NCBI GenBank assembly: GCA_937916185.1
Contig: CALGGD010000058.1
Coordinates: 1-13,888 of the forward strand
From: an uncultured Oxalobacter sp.
GTDB lineage: Bacteria; Pseudomonadota; Gammaproteobacteria; Burkholderiales; Burkholderiaceae_D
Direction: 5' to 3'
Length of the DNA: 13,888 nt
The notes beneath the pieces were generated by a model. That model was not told the origin of the DNA and made no database searches. It was given only the letters and a program-made list of their open reading frames with translations. The translations under genes were made by a program, and so were the position numbers. This document shows positions 1 to 6,227 of the stretch, piece by piece; position 1 is the stretch's first letter; each line of letters opens with the position of its first letter.

Positions 1-300
1 GCAATCCTGAAGGCTTCCGCCTGGGTTCAGGCGCATCCTGAAGAAGCGGCGAAAATCCAGCTCGACAAGAAATATGTGGCAGGAAACCTTGAGTTCAATA
101 CCAAACTGCTCAAGAGCTATAACTTCAAGCCTTCTGTCCAGGGCGGATATGATGCGGTCTATCAGAATGCCAAGGAGTTTGCGGATATCGGTCTCATCAA
201 GAAGGATACGGATCCCAAGGCATTTGCAGACAAGGTCTATCTGTTCCAGAAAGGCGTTCCTGACAGCTATGCAGCGGCTGATGTCGCCAATGTGAAATGA
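1..300 (+). CDS. ABC transporter substrate-binding protein, C-terminal part (sulfonate/taurine/nitrate type)
   Basis: The frame is open from the first base and ends at TGA 298-300, so only the last 99 codons of the protein lie in the window. The visible part reads AILKASAWVQAHPEEAAKI at its start and ends DKVYLFQKGVPDSYAAADVANVK. The 'A..W...HPEEAA' pattern followed by a short helical tail is typical of the C-terminal lobe of SsuA/TauA/NMT1-like periplasmic binding proteins, which deliver sulfonates, taurine or related small molecules to a permease/ATPase pair. Signal peptide and ligand-binding residues are off the window, so the ligand cannot be read. A closely similar C-terminus recurs as a remnant at 7985-8074 behind the second transporter's ATPase. 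The gene lies 108 bases upstream of the sulfhydrylase gene on the same strand, which fits uptake of an organosulfur substrate. Confidence 0.8.
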   Translation, partial: AILKASAWVQAHPEEAAKIQLDKKYVAGNLEFNTKLLKSYNFKPSVQGGYDAVYQNAKEFADIGLIKKDTDPKAFADKVYLFQKGVPDSYAAADVANVK

Positions 301-306
301 CCAATG

Positions 307-339
307 GAGGAAGAGCCACGGAAAAAGCGGCGCTTCCTC
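307..339 (+). other. intergenic hairpin between binding-protein gene and metY-like gene
   Basis: GAGGAAG (307-313) pairs with CTTCCTC (333-339), and after one mismatch GCC (315-317) pairs with GGC (329-331), around an 11-base loop. It is followed by an A-run, not a T-run, so it is not a standard intrinsic terminator. It more likely marks an mRNA processing or stability point between the transporter and the enzyme genes. Its presence argues that 304-408 is not coding. Confidence 0.4.
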
Positions 340-408
340 AAAAAAGGGCAGGGTTTTCGGGAAACTTTACTGAAAATCCTGATGACAGATGAATTAGGAA
401 TGATTGAT

Positions 409-1737
409 ATGACAAGGAATGATATTGGAAACGGTGCGTCCATTGATGATCAGACCACATGGGGGTTCGGGACGCAATGTATCCAGGCAGGGTTTGTCCC
501 TGAAGTCGGGGGACCGCGCACACTCCCGATTTATCAGACAGCTTCTTATAAATTTGAGGATGTCGATCAGGTCGGGCGGCTTTTTTCCCTTCAGGAAACG
601 GGATTCAAGTATATCCGGACAGGGAATCCGACATTCGCTGCCTTTGAACAGAAGCTGGCGCTGCTGGAAGGCGGTGTCGGTGCGGTTTCAACGTCTTCAG
701 GACAGGCGGCGGTATTGCTTGCAACAGCCAACCTGGTCAAGGCAGGGGATCATATTGTTTCAGCAAAGACGGTTTACGGGGGGTCTTATGTCCTGTTTGG
801 AACCCGGTTGAAAAGCCTGGGGGTGGAGACGACGTTTATCGATCCAGAAGACCCTGTTGAAGAACTGCGCAAAGCTTTCCGGCCAAATACCCGGCTGCTT
901 TTCGGTGAGACCATCGGCAATCCCGCCTTGAATATCCTGGATTTTGAGAAACTGGCGGGATTGGCGCATGAGTTTGATGTGCCGTTTGTCGTGGACAATA
1001 CCTTGGCAACGCCTTTCCTCTGCAAACCGTTCCAGCATGGCGCTGATATTGTTGTCCATTCAGCGACCAAATATATCGGGGGACAGGCGACTTCATTGGG
1101 CGGTGCCGTAATCGATGGGGGAACCTACAACTGGAACAACGGCAAGTTCCCTGATTTTGTTGAGCCTGACCGCCTCTATGCGAATACATCCTACTGGAAC
1201 CGGTTCGGGAAAGCCGCTTTCATCAACAAGGCGAAAGCGCAGTATCTAAGGGATTTCGGGGTCACCCCCAGCCCATTCAATGCTTTCCTGCTGAATCTTG
1301 GTCTGGAAACACTACATCTGCGGATGCCACGGCACTGCGAAAATGCCCTTGCCTTGGCGGAATATCTGGAAAAACATCCACAGGTCAATTGGGTGGTCTA
1401 TCCAGGGCTGAAAACCCATCGGAGTTTTGATCGGGTTAAAAAGTATTTCAACAATGGCGGGGCAAGCGGTGTCCTGACATTTGGTCTGAAAGGCGGTATT
1501 GATGCCATCCGTCCGTTCATCAAGGCATTGAAGATTGCTTCGCTGGTAGTCCATGTCGGTGATGCCCGTACAATGGTGCTGCATCCGGCATCCAGCACAC
1601 ATGCCCAGCTTACCCCTGAAGAACGGTTGGCGGCAGGCATTCCAGAAGATATGATCCGCGTTTCAGTCGGTATTGAGGATGTCGAGGATATTATCCGTGA
1701 TTTTGAACAGGCGCTTCAGGCAGCCAGACAGGGATGA
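409..1737 (+). CDS. metY: O-acetylhomoserine sulfhydrylase / aminocarboxypropyltransferase (PLP enzyme)
   Basis: This is a Cys/Met-metabolism PLP enzyme, about 442 residues from this start, which is normal for MetY. Such enzymes are cytosolic and join O-acetylhomoserine to sulfide or methanethiol, giving homocysteine or methionine. Visible marks are the N-terminal WGFGTQCIQAG, YIRTGNPTFAAFEQKLALLE, the SSGQAA cofactor-binding turn, the VVDNTLATPF segment, and SATKYIGG with the PLP lysine at about residue 221. The C-terminal HPASSTHAQLTPEE and RVSVGIED are also family hallmarks. I chose ATG 409 because AGGA (396-399) sits 9 bases upstream. ATGs at 304, 382 and 400 are in frame but have poor ribosome sites, and 304 would make a hairpin region coding. 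The gene heads a tight + strand cluster: the next gene starts 3 bases after its stop. OAH sulfhydrylase is preferred over cystathionine gamma-synthase because of the long insert near residues 225-260. Confidence 0.88.
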   Translation: MTRNDIGNGASIDDQTTWGFGTQCIQAGFVPEVGGPRTLPIYQTASYKFEDVDQVGRLFSLQETGFKYIRTGNPTFAAFEQKLALLEGGVGAVSTSSGQAAVLLATANLVKAGDHIVSAKTVYGGSYVLFGTRLKSLGVETTFIDPEDPVEELRKAFRPNTRLLFGETIGNPALNILDFEKLAGLAHEFDVPFVVDNTLATPFLCKPFQHGADIVVHSATKYIGGQATSLGGAVIDGGTYNWNNGKFPDFVEPDRLYANTSYWNRFGKAAFINKAKAQYLRDFGVTPSPFNAFLLNLGLETLHLRMPRHCENALALAEYLEKHPQVNWVVYPGLKTHRSFDRVKKYFNNGGASGVLTFGLKGGIDAIRPFIKALKIASLVVHVGDARTMVLHPASSTHAQLTPEERLAAGIPEDMIRVSVGIEDVEDIIRDFEQALQAARQG

Positions 1738-1740
1738 CAG

Positions 1741-2700
1741 ATGAAGATACAGGTCAATACAAAGCATTATCTGAATCTACCGGATAATCCGGGGAGGATT
1801 GCTGACACGTTGGATATTGATGTTTCCAGCCATGCCTATCTGCCGAAGACGGAGGATCTCAGCAGTGATTGGGTCGCCTATATTGCGGTTCCTGCATTCA
1901 AACTGATCCGGAAGCAGTATGGTAGGGCTGTTCCTGCTTTCTGTTCCATTGGTACTGGCTCTGGTCTTGATGTCCTGTCCGCCATTGAACTGCTGGGTGC
2001 TGAACGGGTCGGGTTCACCGATCTTCAGCAGGATGTCGTCGATGCTGCGGCAAGGAATGTCAGGCAGAATCTTCAGGAAAAGGAAACGGTAATCCTGGAA
2101 TATGGTGCCGGTGACCTGCTGTCGCCTCTATACGGGCAGCCTCTGTATGACGTTGTTTATGAAAATCTGCCAAATGTTCCGTTGGCAACGGATGCTGAGA
2201 TTACAGACAGCCGGAACAGCGGTCATTTTTTGGAGAAACGCGAAGAGACAATTCCTGAACTGGTACACAGACAGATGCTTGACCTGCATTATCTTGCGTT
2301 GGTCCAGGCAAAAGGCTACCTGAAGGAAGGTGGTGCGGTTTATTCGACTTTAGGCGCGCGTGTTGACCTTGATGTCTTCAGGGAATTGGGCAGGCTGGCA
2401 GGTTACGATGCGGAAATCTTCACTTATACATGGAAGGTCCAGGCTGAAGTGGAAGATGTCCTGACAGGCTATGCAAGGCAGGAGGCAGAGGGGCTGGGGC
2501 CATTTCATTTCTACTGCGTTGCAGACCTGAAGGCGGCATTTGCCGGCGTTGATGTTGAAACATCCGGTGTCCGTGCCTCTGAATTGGAAAAAGCCCTTGC
2601 ATCGAAACAGCTTTCTGCAGTTGATGCGCTGTCAGCCTGGAAACAGGGTGAAGAAATCGGGCATACCGTTGCGGTGCTGAAATCCTCATTGAAAGTATGA
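1741..2700 (+). CDS. class I SAM-dependent methyltransferase, methionine S-methyltransferase (MmtN/MMT)-like
   Basis: A 319-residue Rossmann-fold methyltransferase. Motif I is CSIGTGSGLD at residues 68-77, followed by an acidic strand end (VGFTDLQQDVV). NLPNVP at 142-147 sits where HemK/PrmC-type enzymes carry NPPY. The second half resembles, from memory, the methyltransferase domain of plant methionine S-methyltransferase: a Pro/Asn motif, a long helix ending in LVQAKGYLKEGG, then TYTWKVQAEVEDVL and a terminal FHFY where the plant enzyme has TKIMQAADTDIS and FEFF. That would suggest S-methylation of methionine or another thioether, but a different acceptor is possible because the variable half decides substrate. 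The start has AGGGA a few bases upstream inside the end of the sulfhydrylase gene. Its stop overlaps a possible ATG of the cupin gene (ATGA). The location next to a methionine-forming enzyme and a DMSP-lyase-like cupin supports a methyl-sulfur role. Confidence 0.7.
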   Translation: MKIQVNTKHYLNLPDNPGRIADTLDIDVSSHAYLPKTEDLSSDWVAYIAVPAFKLIRKQYGRAVPAFCSIGTGSGLDVLSAIELLGAERVGFTDLQQDVVDAAARNVRQNLQEKETVILEYGAGDLLSPLYGQPLYDVVYENLPNVPLATDAEITDSRNSGHFLEKREETIPELVHRQMLDLHYLALVQAKGYLKEGGAVYSTLGARVDLDVFRELGRLAGYDAEIFTYTWKVQAEVEDVLTGYARQEAEGLGPFHFYCVADLKAAFAGVDVETSGVRASELEKALASKQLSAVDALSAWKQGEEIGHTVAVLKSSLKV

Positions 2701-2720
2701 ATGGCAAAGGGAAGATAGCC

Positions 2721-3326
2721 ATGGGAAACAAGGGAATCGAGAAAGTCATTGAGGCTGCCCGTCTTGTGCTGTCAGGTAGGGCGGCCGTCAGGGATGCTGT
2801 CGGTGAGGAAGCCGTCAGGATACTGGCCCTGGACATTCCTGAACCGACAGGAACCTTTGGCAGAAGCCGTTTCCCTGTCACCGCCTTTATCGGGGAGGCG
2901 CTCAGGCATGGTGTCCCAGAAACGCAACCCATGCTGGATATCCTTGCTGAAGTATTGCCGAATCTGCCATGGAAGTACAATTATGAGCCACGCGGAGATA
3001 TGCCTGATCTTGGTGTGAAGATGGCATGGGGGGAAATCATCGGTCCTGAAGCCCCTTATCTGAGTAACAGTTTCTGCTTCGGGTTCACGATGATTGCTCC
3101 GGACAGCCTGTATCCAGCGCATTTCCATCCAGCCGTTGAACTTTACTATGTCCTATCCGGCACAGCTGAATGGACATTGAATGGAAAAGCCGCATTGCAG
3201 AAGCCGGGGTCTTTCATCCTTCATCCTGCCAATGCGGTCCATGCGATGCGGACAGGGAAAGAACCATTGCTTGCCATGTATACATGGAGTGGTGATGATG
3301 TTGTGACGCTTTCGCAGTATGTTTGA
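2721..3326 (+). CDS. DMSP-lyase-family cupin (DddQ/DddL-like single-domain cupin)
   Basis: About 201 residues, the size of single-domain DMSP lyases such as DddQ. The N-terminal half is helical, and the C-terminal half is a cupin barrel. Cupin motif 1 is [14 protein letters not shown] with metal ligands expected at His134, His136 and Glu140, plus the Tyr142 seen in DMSP lyases (HxHxxxExY). Motif 2 is [15 protein letters not shown] with His174 as the last ligand. Known relatives bind a divalent metal and eliminate dimethyl sulfide from dimethylsulfoniopropionate. Whether this one uses DMSP, another sulfonium compound, or only senses a ligand cannot be read. ATG 2721 is preferred because AGGGA (2708-2712) lies 8 bases upstream; ATG 2697, overlapping the methyltransferase stop, has a weak site but may be used by translational coupling. 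Fold call is firm; substrate is inference. Confidence 0.72.
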   Translation: MGNKGIEKVIEAARLVLSGRAAVRDAVGEEAVRILALDIPEPTGTFGRSRFPVTAFIGEALRHGVPETQPMLDILAEVLPNLPWKYNYEPRGDMPDLGVKMAWGEIIGPEAPYLSNSFCFGFTMIAPDSLYPAHFHPAVELYYVLSGTAEWTLNGKAALQKPGSFILHPANAVHAMRTGKEPLLAMYTWSGDDVVTLSQYV

Positions 3327-3333
3327 GGGAATC

Positions 3334-3441
3334 ATGGAAAAGATTGAAGTTCCAGTTCCCTGCTTTTTTGATGGGGATTCCCTTTCCAAGGCAGGAGAAC
3401 CGTTTTCAGGAGACAGATGCCATGCCACATATCGTGGGTGA
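3334..3441 (+). CDS. possible 35-residue small protein between cupin and ferredoxin genes
   Basis: An ATG 8 bases after the cupin stop opens a short frame, [16 protein letters not shown]..., ending at TGA 3439-3441 inside the ferredoxin gene in another frame. GAGGGA (3325-3330) lies just upstream, though only 3 bases from the ATG, closer than ideal. I recognise no domain; it has two cysteines. It could be a translated coupling peptide that carries ribosomes to the ferredoxin start, or chance. Confidence 0.22.
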   Translation: MEKIEVPVPCFFDGDSLSKAGEPFSGDRCHATYRG

Positions 3442-3631
3442 TGCCTGTGTGCTCTGCAAATTCACAGACTGTGTGGAAGTATGCCCTGTCGATGCGGTCC
3501 ATGAGGCGGCGTTGGCAGCATTCGGCGTAGCACCGTTCGTGTTCCCCAAGAAACGGGTCCATCTGCAATACACGACCACCTCACCGAAACTGCATAAGGT
3601 TCTGGGGGTTGAATCACCGGTTTTTGACTGA
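3422..3631 (+). CDS. short ferredoxin-like protein with a single Cys-rich half
   Basis: 69 residues. The N-terminus, [25 protein letters not shown], matches the start of FdxA-type 7Fe/8Fe ferredoxins, with Cys9, Cys12, Cys17 and Cys21-Pro in the usual CxxCxxxxCxxxCP spacing. In that family a second CxxCxxC...CP block follows about 20 residues later. Here it is absent: after CPVDAVHE the chain becomes [21 protein letters not shown] and contains no more cysteine. Neither other frame restores a second motif, so this is not a simple frameshift. It may hold one Fe-S cluster, bind metal differently, or be a recombined relic with a foreign tail. The ATG has AGGAG (3408-3412) with a 9-base gap, an excellent site, so it is probably translated. 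It is the fourth gene of the cluster and might supply electrons to it, but no redox partner is visible nearby. Confidence 0.62.
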   Translation: MPHIVGDACVLCKFTDCVEVCPVDAVHEAALAAFGVAPFVFPKKRVHLQYTTTSPKLHKVLGVESPVFD

Positions 3632-3643
3632 GGGTTGTTTCCA

Positions 3644-4174
3644 GTGCCTCAACAGAAGATGACGAATGATTTTCTCTATACCACAGGGGAAGAGACTTTC
3701 CATTTCAGGCGGATTACGCCTGAAGACAACCTGGCGATAGCCGACGTCATCCGTTCAGCCTTCGTAGAGTTCGATGCGCCCAGGCATCATTCTGTTTACG
3801 ATGATCCAGAAACAGATGTTTTGTCGGAAGTCTTCATGACGGAAGGCTCAGGTTATTGGGTTGTTGAATGGCAGGGAAAAATCTGTGCAGGCTGCGGGTT
3901 CTATCCGACTGATGGTTTGCCTGAAGGGATGGTCGAAATCGTGAAATTCTATGCCTTGCCGGAAGTCAGGGGGAAAGGGGTTGGGACAGCGCTTTTCCGT
4001 TTTGTGGAACAGCAGGCAAAGCAGGCAGGCTATACCAGAAGCTATCTTGAATCGATTCCGGCATTCGGCAATGCCGTTTCGCTGTATCGCAGGCAGGGGT
4101 ACAAAGCGTTGCCCGAGGCAATCGGTCATTCTGGGCATACTGCAATGACGGTTTTCATGGAAAAAGTCCTCTGA
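3644..4174 (+). CDS. GNAT-family N-acetyltransferase
   Basis: About 176 residues with the GNAT order: FHFRRITPEDNLAIADVIRSAF at the start (strand 1 and helix 1), a central strand VEIVKFYALPEVRG, the acetyl-CoA pyrophosphate loop R-G-K-G-V-G at about residues 109-114, then helix FRFVEQQAKQAGY, and the closing Y-R-R-Q-G-Y motif that ends most GNAT folds. The acceptor (amino acid, amine or antibiotic) cannot be read. Start is uncertain: GTG 3644 has GAGGG nine bases upstream, ATG 3659 has almost no ribosome site, and TTG 3635 is too close to that site. It follows the ferredoxin gene on the same strand by a dozen bases and is the last gene of the cluster. In organosulfur pathways, acetyltransferases often modify a sulfur amino acid or activate a homoserine-like substrate, but that link is only suggestive here. 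Confidence 0.8.
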   Translation: MPQQKMTNDFLYTTGEETFHFRRITPEDNLAIADVIRSAFVEFDAPRHHSVYDDPETDVLSEVFMTEGSGYWVVEWQGKICAGCGFYPTDGLPEGMVEIVKFYALPEVRGKGVGTALFRFVEQQAKQAGYTRSYLESIPAFGNAVSLYRRQGYKALPEAIGHSGHTAMTVFMEKVL

Positions 4175-4223
4175 ATCCTGCCGTTGCAGGGACAGGGTGC
4201 CTGAAAAACAGAGAGACGGTTTT

Positions 4224-4239
4224 ATAACCTACCGGTTAT
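4224..4239. repeat. short perfect inverted repeat after the GNAT gene
   Basis: ATAACC (4224-4229), TACC spacer, GGTTAT (4234-4239). It is followed on the + strand by a mixed T-rich stretch (TTTGTCTTT) rather than a clean T-run. It may be a weak terminator of the metY-GNAT cluster or a small operator; nothing decides between these. Confidence 0.25.
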
Positions 4240-4298
4240 CTGGATTTGTCTTTCCATCAAGTTGCTGACTGGAGGTAAGCCCAGTATGGGTGACGGGC

Positions 4299-4338
4299 AA
4301 AAAAAGGGGCAGTGGACTGTGGGTTTATCCACCACCCC
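4299..4338 (-). terminator. intrinsic terminator of the porin gene
   Basis: Read on the - strand, GGGG and GTGG (complements of 4335-4338 and 4329-4332) pair with CCAC and CCCC (complements of 4312-4315 and 4306-4309), with a 2x2 internal mismatch, and are directly followed by seven T (4305 down to 4299). It lies about 100 bases past the porin stop, so the porin mRNA has a 3' UTR of roughly 135 bases. Confidence 0.6.
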
Positions 4339-4360
4339 TGAAAAAACGCTAATCGCATCA

Positions 4361-4379
4361 GGCAGGGAAGTCCCCTGCC
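4361..4379 (-). other. hairpin in the porin 3' UTR
   Basis: GGCAGGG (4361-4367) and CCCTGCC (4373-4379) form a perfect 7-base stem around AAGTC. There is no adjacent T-run, so it is probably a 3' UTR structure ahead of the true terminator, possibly a stability element. Confidence 0.4.
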
Positions 4380-4393
4380 AAGTGGAATTCCAG

Positions 4394-4426
4394 ACCATGC
4401 GCGGTCAGGGAAAAACCGTGCATGGT
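4394..4426 (-). other. second hairpin in the porin 3' UTR
   Basis: 11-base arms 4394-4404 and 4416-4426 (ACCATGCGCGG / CCGTGCATGGT) pair with a single mismatch around an 11-base loop, starting about 10 bases after the porin stop codon. As RNA from the - strand the loop contains a U-run, a feature that sometimes binds Hfq, but this is only a resemblance. Confidence 0.35.
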
Positions 4427-4435
4427 GTTCAGGCA

Positions 4436-5572
4436 TCAGAATCTGTGCGTAATACCTAATTGGACAGCGGTCACGGAATCGTTGTGAAGACCACTGATGG
4501 CTTCACCCAATTCAGCGCTGTCATAATCGGTGTAAGCAATGTTGCCGTAGAACGAAGTATGCTTCGACAGATAGTAGGTATAGCCGATAGCGTATCTGAA
4601 TGCCTCATCTGTGCCATTGATGCCTTTTCCGGAGAACTTGCTGATGTAGTCACTGCTCAGACGGTCCCATTGGACTGATGCATTCAATGTGCCGGGGCCG
4701 ACATCCCATTGCAGACCGGCTAGCAGGTTGCGTTGCCTGCCGTTCAGGCGGTCATCTTCCTTGTAAGTTGCCAGACCACTGTCTCCACCAGTTGAATTGC
4801 CTCTCCAGCCTTTGCTGTCAGTATCTTCATAAGAAGCAGTCAGTTTCAATTTATCGGTCACTCTATAACCTAAACCAATGTTCCAGGTACTGGAGTCATT
4901 GGAATCAGCCAAGCGGGACCAGTTGGCAGTAGCGAAGAAAGGACCATTGTCGTAAGACAGGTTTATTGCATAACCATCATTATCAGCATGTGATTTTTTC
5001 AGGTTGCTGTGGTGTTCTTCATCGATGGAGCGGCTGTTGGTGTTCACGCCCAAAGAATAGGAAGCACCGAAACTGAAACCATCCAGATTGGGTGAGTCAT
5101 AGCGCAGAGTGTTGTCGATACGCGGTGCGCGTTGCAGGGAATAGAACTGGGAGCCAACACCCACTTGGCGGAAGGGATCAAATTTTTTGATGGTTTCTGT
5201 TGTCAGTTCAGTCACCCGTCCCAATAGGACTTTACCGAATGGGCCAGCAATACCGGCATTGGCACCACCTTCAAAGCTTTTCTGATTGGCGGATTTTGGT
5301 CCACGGTAACCGGCTGTATTGCTGTTGCCAAGGGTCCCGTCATTCAGGTCGAAGCGCTTCTCCAACTGGAAAAGTGCTTTATAACCATTGCCAAGGTCTT
5401 CAACGCCCTTGAAGCCGATTGCATTGTTTTCGTTATCTGCCAGGCGTAAGTCACGTCCGTTTTCCTTGACATAGCCAATATCAAGGAGACCGTAAATGGT
5501 GGTATTGCTTTGGGCGTTGGCAGCCGTGCTGAGGGCTCCCAGAACGGTGAGCATTAACAGTGATTTTTTCAT
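4436..5572 (-). CDS. outer-membrane trimeric porin (beta-proteobacterial, Porin_4 type)
   Basis: About 378 residues. A classic signal peptide, MKKSLLMLTVLGALSTAANA, is cut after ANA at about residue 20, and the mature chain begins QSNTTIYGLLDIGY, the hallmark start of neisserial/burkholderial 16-strand porins. The body alternates aromatic and polar residues (FSFGASYSLG, YAINLSYDNG, WNIGLGYRVTDKLKLTASYED) as in transmembrane beta strands, with GNGYKALFQLE and FGKVLLGR typical of the early strands. The chain ends GITHRF, giving the terminal Phe needed for BAM assembly. Such porins form water-filled channels for small, often anionic solutes. Two starts exist: ATG 5578 touches AAGGA with no gap, while ATG 5572 has it 6 bases upstream and gives a standard signal peptide, so I use 5572. 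It is transcribed against both neighbours and has its own terminator at 4299-4338. Confidence 0.93.
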   Translation of the reverse strand: MKKSLLMLTVLGALSTAANAQSNTTIYGLLDIGYVKENGRDLRLADNENNAIGFKGVEDLGNGYKALFQLEKRFDLNDGTLGNSNTAGYRGPKSANQKSFEGGANAGIAGPFGKVLLGRVTELTTETIKKFDPFRQVGVGSQFYSLQRAPRIDNTLRYDSPNLDGFSFGASYSLGVNTNSRSIDEEHHSNLKKSHADNDGYAINLSYDNGPFFATANWSRLADSNDSSTWNIGLGYRVTDKLKLTASYEDTDSKGWRGNSTGGDSGLATYKEDDRLNGRQRNLLAGLQWDVGPGTLNASVQWDRLSSDYISKFSGKGINGTDEAFRYAIGYTYYLSKHTSFYGNIAYTDYDSAELGEAISGLHNDSVTAVQLGITHRF

Positions 5573-5642
5573 TTTCATTCCTTTTCAAGTGTTCTGAAGT
5601 TGTTTTTGGCCGTAGAGGCTTTTGCTGGGGTTTTCCCTTCCC

Positions 5643-5665
5643 AGGCATGGCTGGATGCCATGCCT
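5643..5665. repeat. perfect 9-base inverted repeat upstream of the porin
   Basis: AGGCATGGC (5643-5651), TGGAT spacer, GCCATGCCT (5657-5665). It lies about 70 bases upstream of the porin start. It could be an operator or a 5' leader hairpin in the porin mRNA. Confidence 0.45.
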
Positions 5666-5677
5666 ACCGCAAAGGTG

Positions 5678-5702
5678 CTTGTTCCCGGGCAACTGGAACA
5701 AG
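5678..5702. repeat. perfect 8-base inverted repeat upstream of the porin
   Basis: CTTGTTCC (5678-5685), nine-base spacer, GGAACAAG (5695-5702), placed 12 bases beyond the previous inverted repeat. Two adjacent perfect dyads suggest a regulatory or structured-RNA role. Confidence 0.4.
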
Positions 5703-5842
5703 GGGAAAGAAAAAGCTGGATTACGGAAAAGAATCAATTCCGCTCAATCAAGGTTTCAACAACAGGACGCAAGAGAAAAGGGATGCGTACTTACGCTGGT
5801 AGGAAAACCAGTATCAGACTGATGGAAGACAGAAGGTTGGGC

Positions 5843-5878
5843 AACAGGCAGACCTTTATCAAGGTTGTCCTGTTTTTT
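5843..5878 (+). terminator. orphan intrinsic terminator, + strand
   Basis: AACAGG (5843-5848) pairs with CCTGTT (5869-5874), and ACCTT (5852-5856) with AAGGT (5861-5865), with a 3x3 internal loop and a TATC tetraloop. It runs straight into TTTTTT (5873-5878). No + strand gene precedes it within the intergenic region. Confidence 0.55.
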
Positions 5879-5992
5879 GATTCTACGCATTGTGCTACCT
5901 CACAAATCAATCCCACATGCAATCATTCTTTATAACTGAACCGTCTTTTTATTGTCTTCTTATGGACGTGACGTTTTTAAATTTTTATTATT

Positions 5993-6008
5993 CCCATATG
6001 ATTATGGG
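5993..6008. promoter_or_regulatory. operator-like dyad upstream of the transporter operon
   Basis: CCCATA (5993-5998), TGAT, TATGGG (6003-6008) in an otherwise AT-rich stretch, about 220 bases before the permease gene. It resembles a dimeric regulator site, such as LysR- or MarR-type, but no regulator gene is nearby and the family cannot be told. No convincing -35/-10 pair was found in 5880-6160. Confidence 0.3.
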
Positions 6009-6160
6009 TAATTAATGGGTCAATGATAGGGTTGATATCAGGTTCTGTCAATCTTAATTTCTTACCTGTTGCTTTTTTAACTAATCCTATCGGATTGTAG
6101 TGATATGCATGGTCGAAGCAGGGTTAGCATAATACATACTAAACATATATGAATACTATA

Positions 6161-6203
6161 GAAACTGAATTGGGCAGGTTGTCCGCCTACCCAATTCAGT
6201 TTC
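6161..6203 (+). other. 18-base stem-loop directly before the permease gene
   Basis: GAAACTGAATTGGGCAGG (6161-6178) and CCTACCCAATTCAGTTTC (6186-6203) pair at 17 of 18 positions around TTGTCCG. The ribosome site AAGGA starts only 14 bases downstream. A broken T-rich stretch (TTCTTTGATT) follows, so it could act as an attenuator or weak terminator, or as a 5' UTR stability element. It is one of the strongest foldbacks in the bacterial part of the window. Confidence 0.6.
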
Positions 6204-6227
6204 AGTTCTTTGATTCAAGGAATGAAG

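Larger units (their letters stand above)
5579..5880 (+). ncRNA. possible structured RNA ending in an orphan terminator
   Basis: This non-coding stretch holds four hairpins: 5643-5665 (9-base perfect stem), 5678-5702 (8-base perfect stem), 5796-5811 (5-base stem) and the terminator at 5843-5878. The last is oriented for + strand transcription although no + strand gene lies upstream of it: the porin is on the - strand. The short frames here have no ribosome sites or recognisable protein. A + strand small RNA, possibly antisense to the porin leader, would explain the terminator. Equally the hairpins could belong to the porin's 5' leader on the - strand. I found no convincing promoter on either strand, and exact ends are not defined. 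Confidence 0.3.

Noticed and set aside
304..408. N-terminal extension of the sulfhydrylase from ATG 304 or 382
   Set aside because: Neither has a ribosome site, the added residues are basic and unlike the family, and the stretch contains a hairpin at 307-339. ATG 409 has AGGA nine bases upstream.
301..408. SAM or other sulfur riboswitch ahead of metY
   Set aside because: The gap has only a simple hairpin; no conserved SAM-riboswitch core or kink-turn pattern is visible.
4262..4459. + strand frame of 65 codons after the GNAT gene
   Set aside because: It crosses the porin terminator and two hairpins and has no recognisable protein character.
5560..5935. Three overlapping + strand frames of 66-111 codons upstream of the porin
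   Set aside because: No ribosome sites, no domain sense, and one runs through the terminator at 5843-5878.
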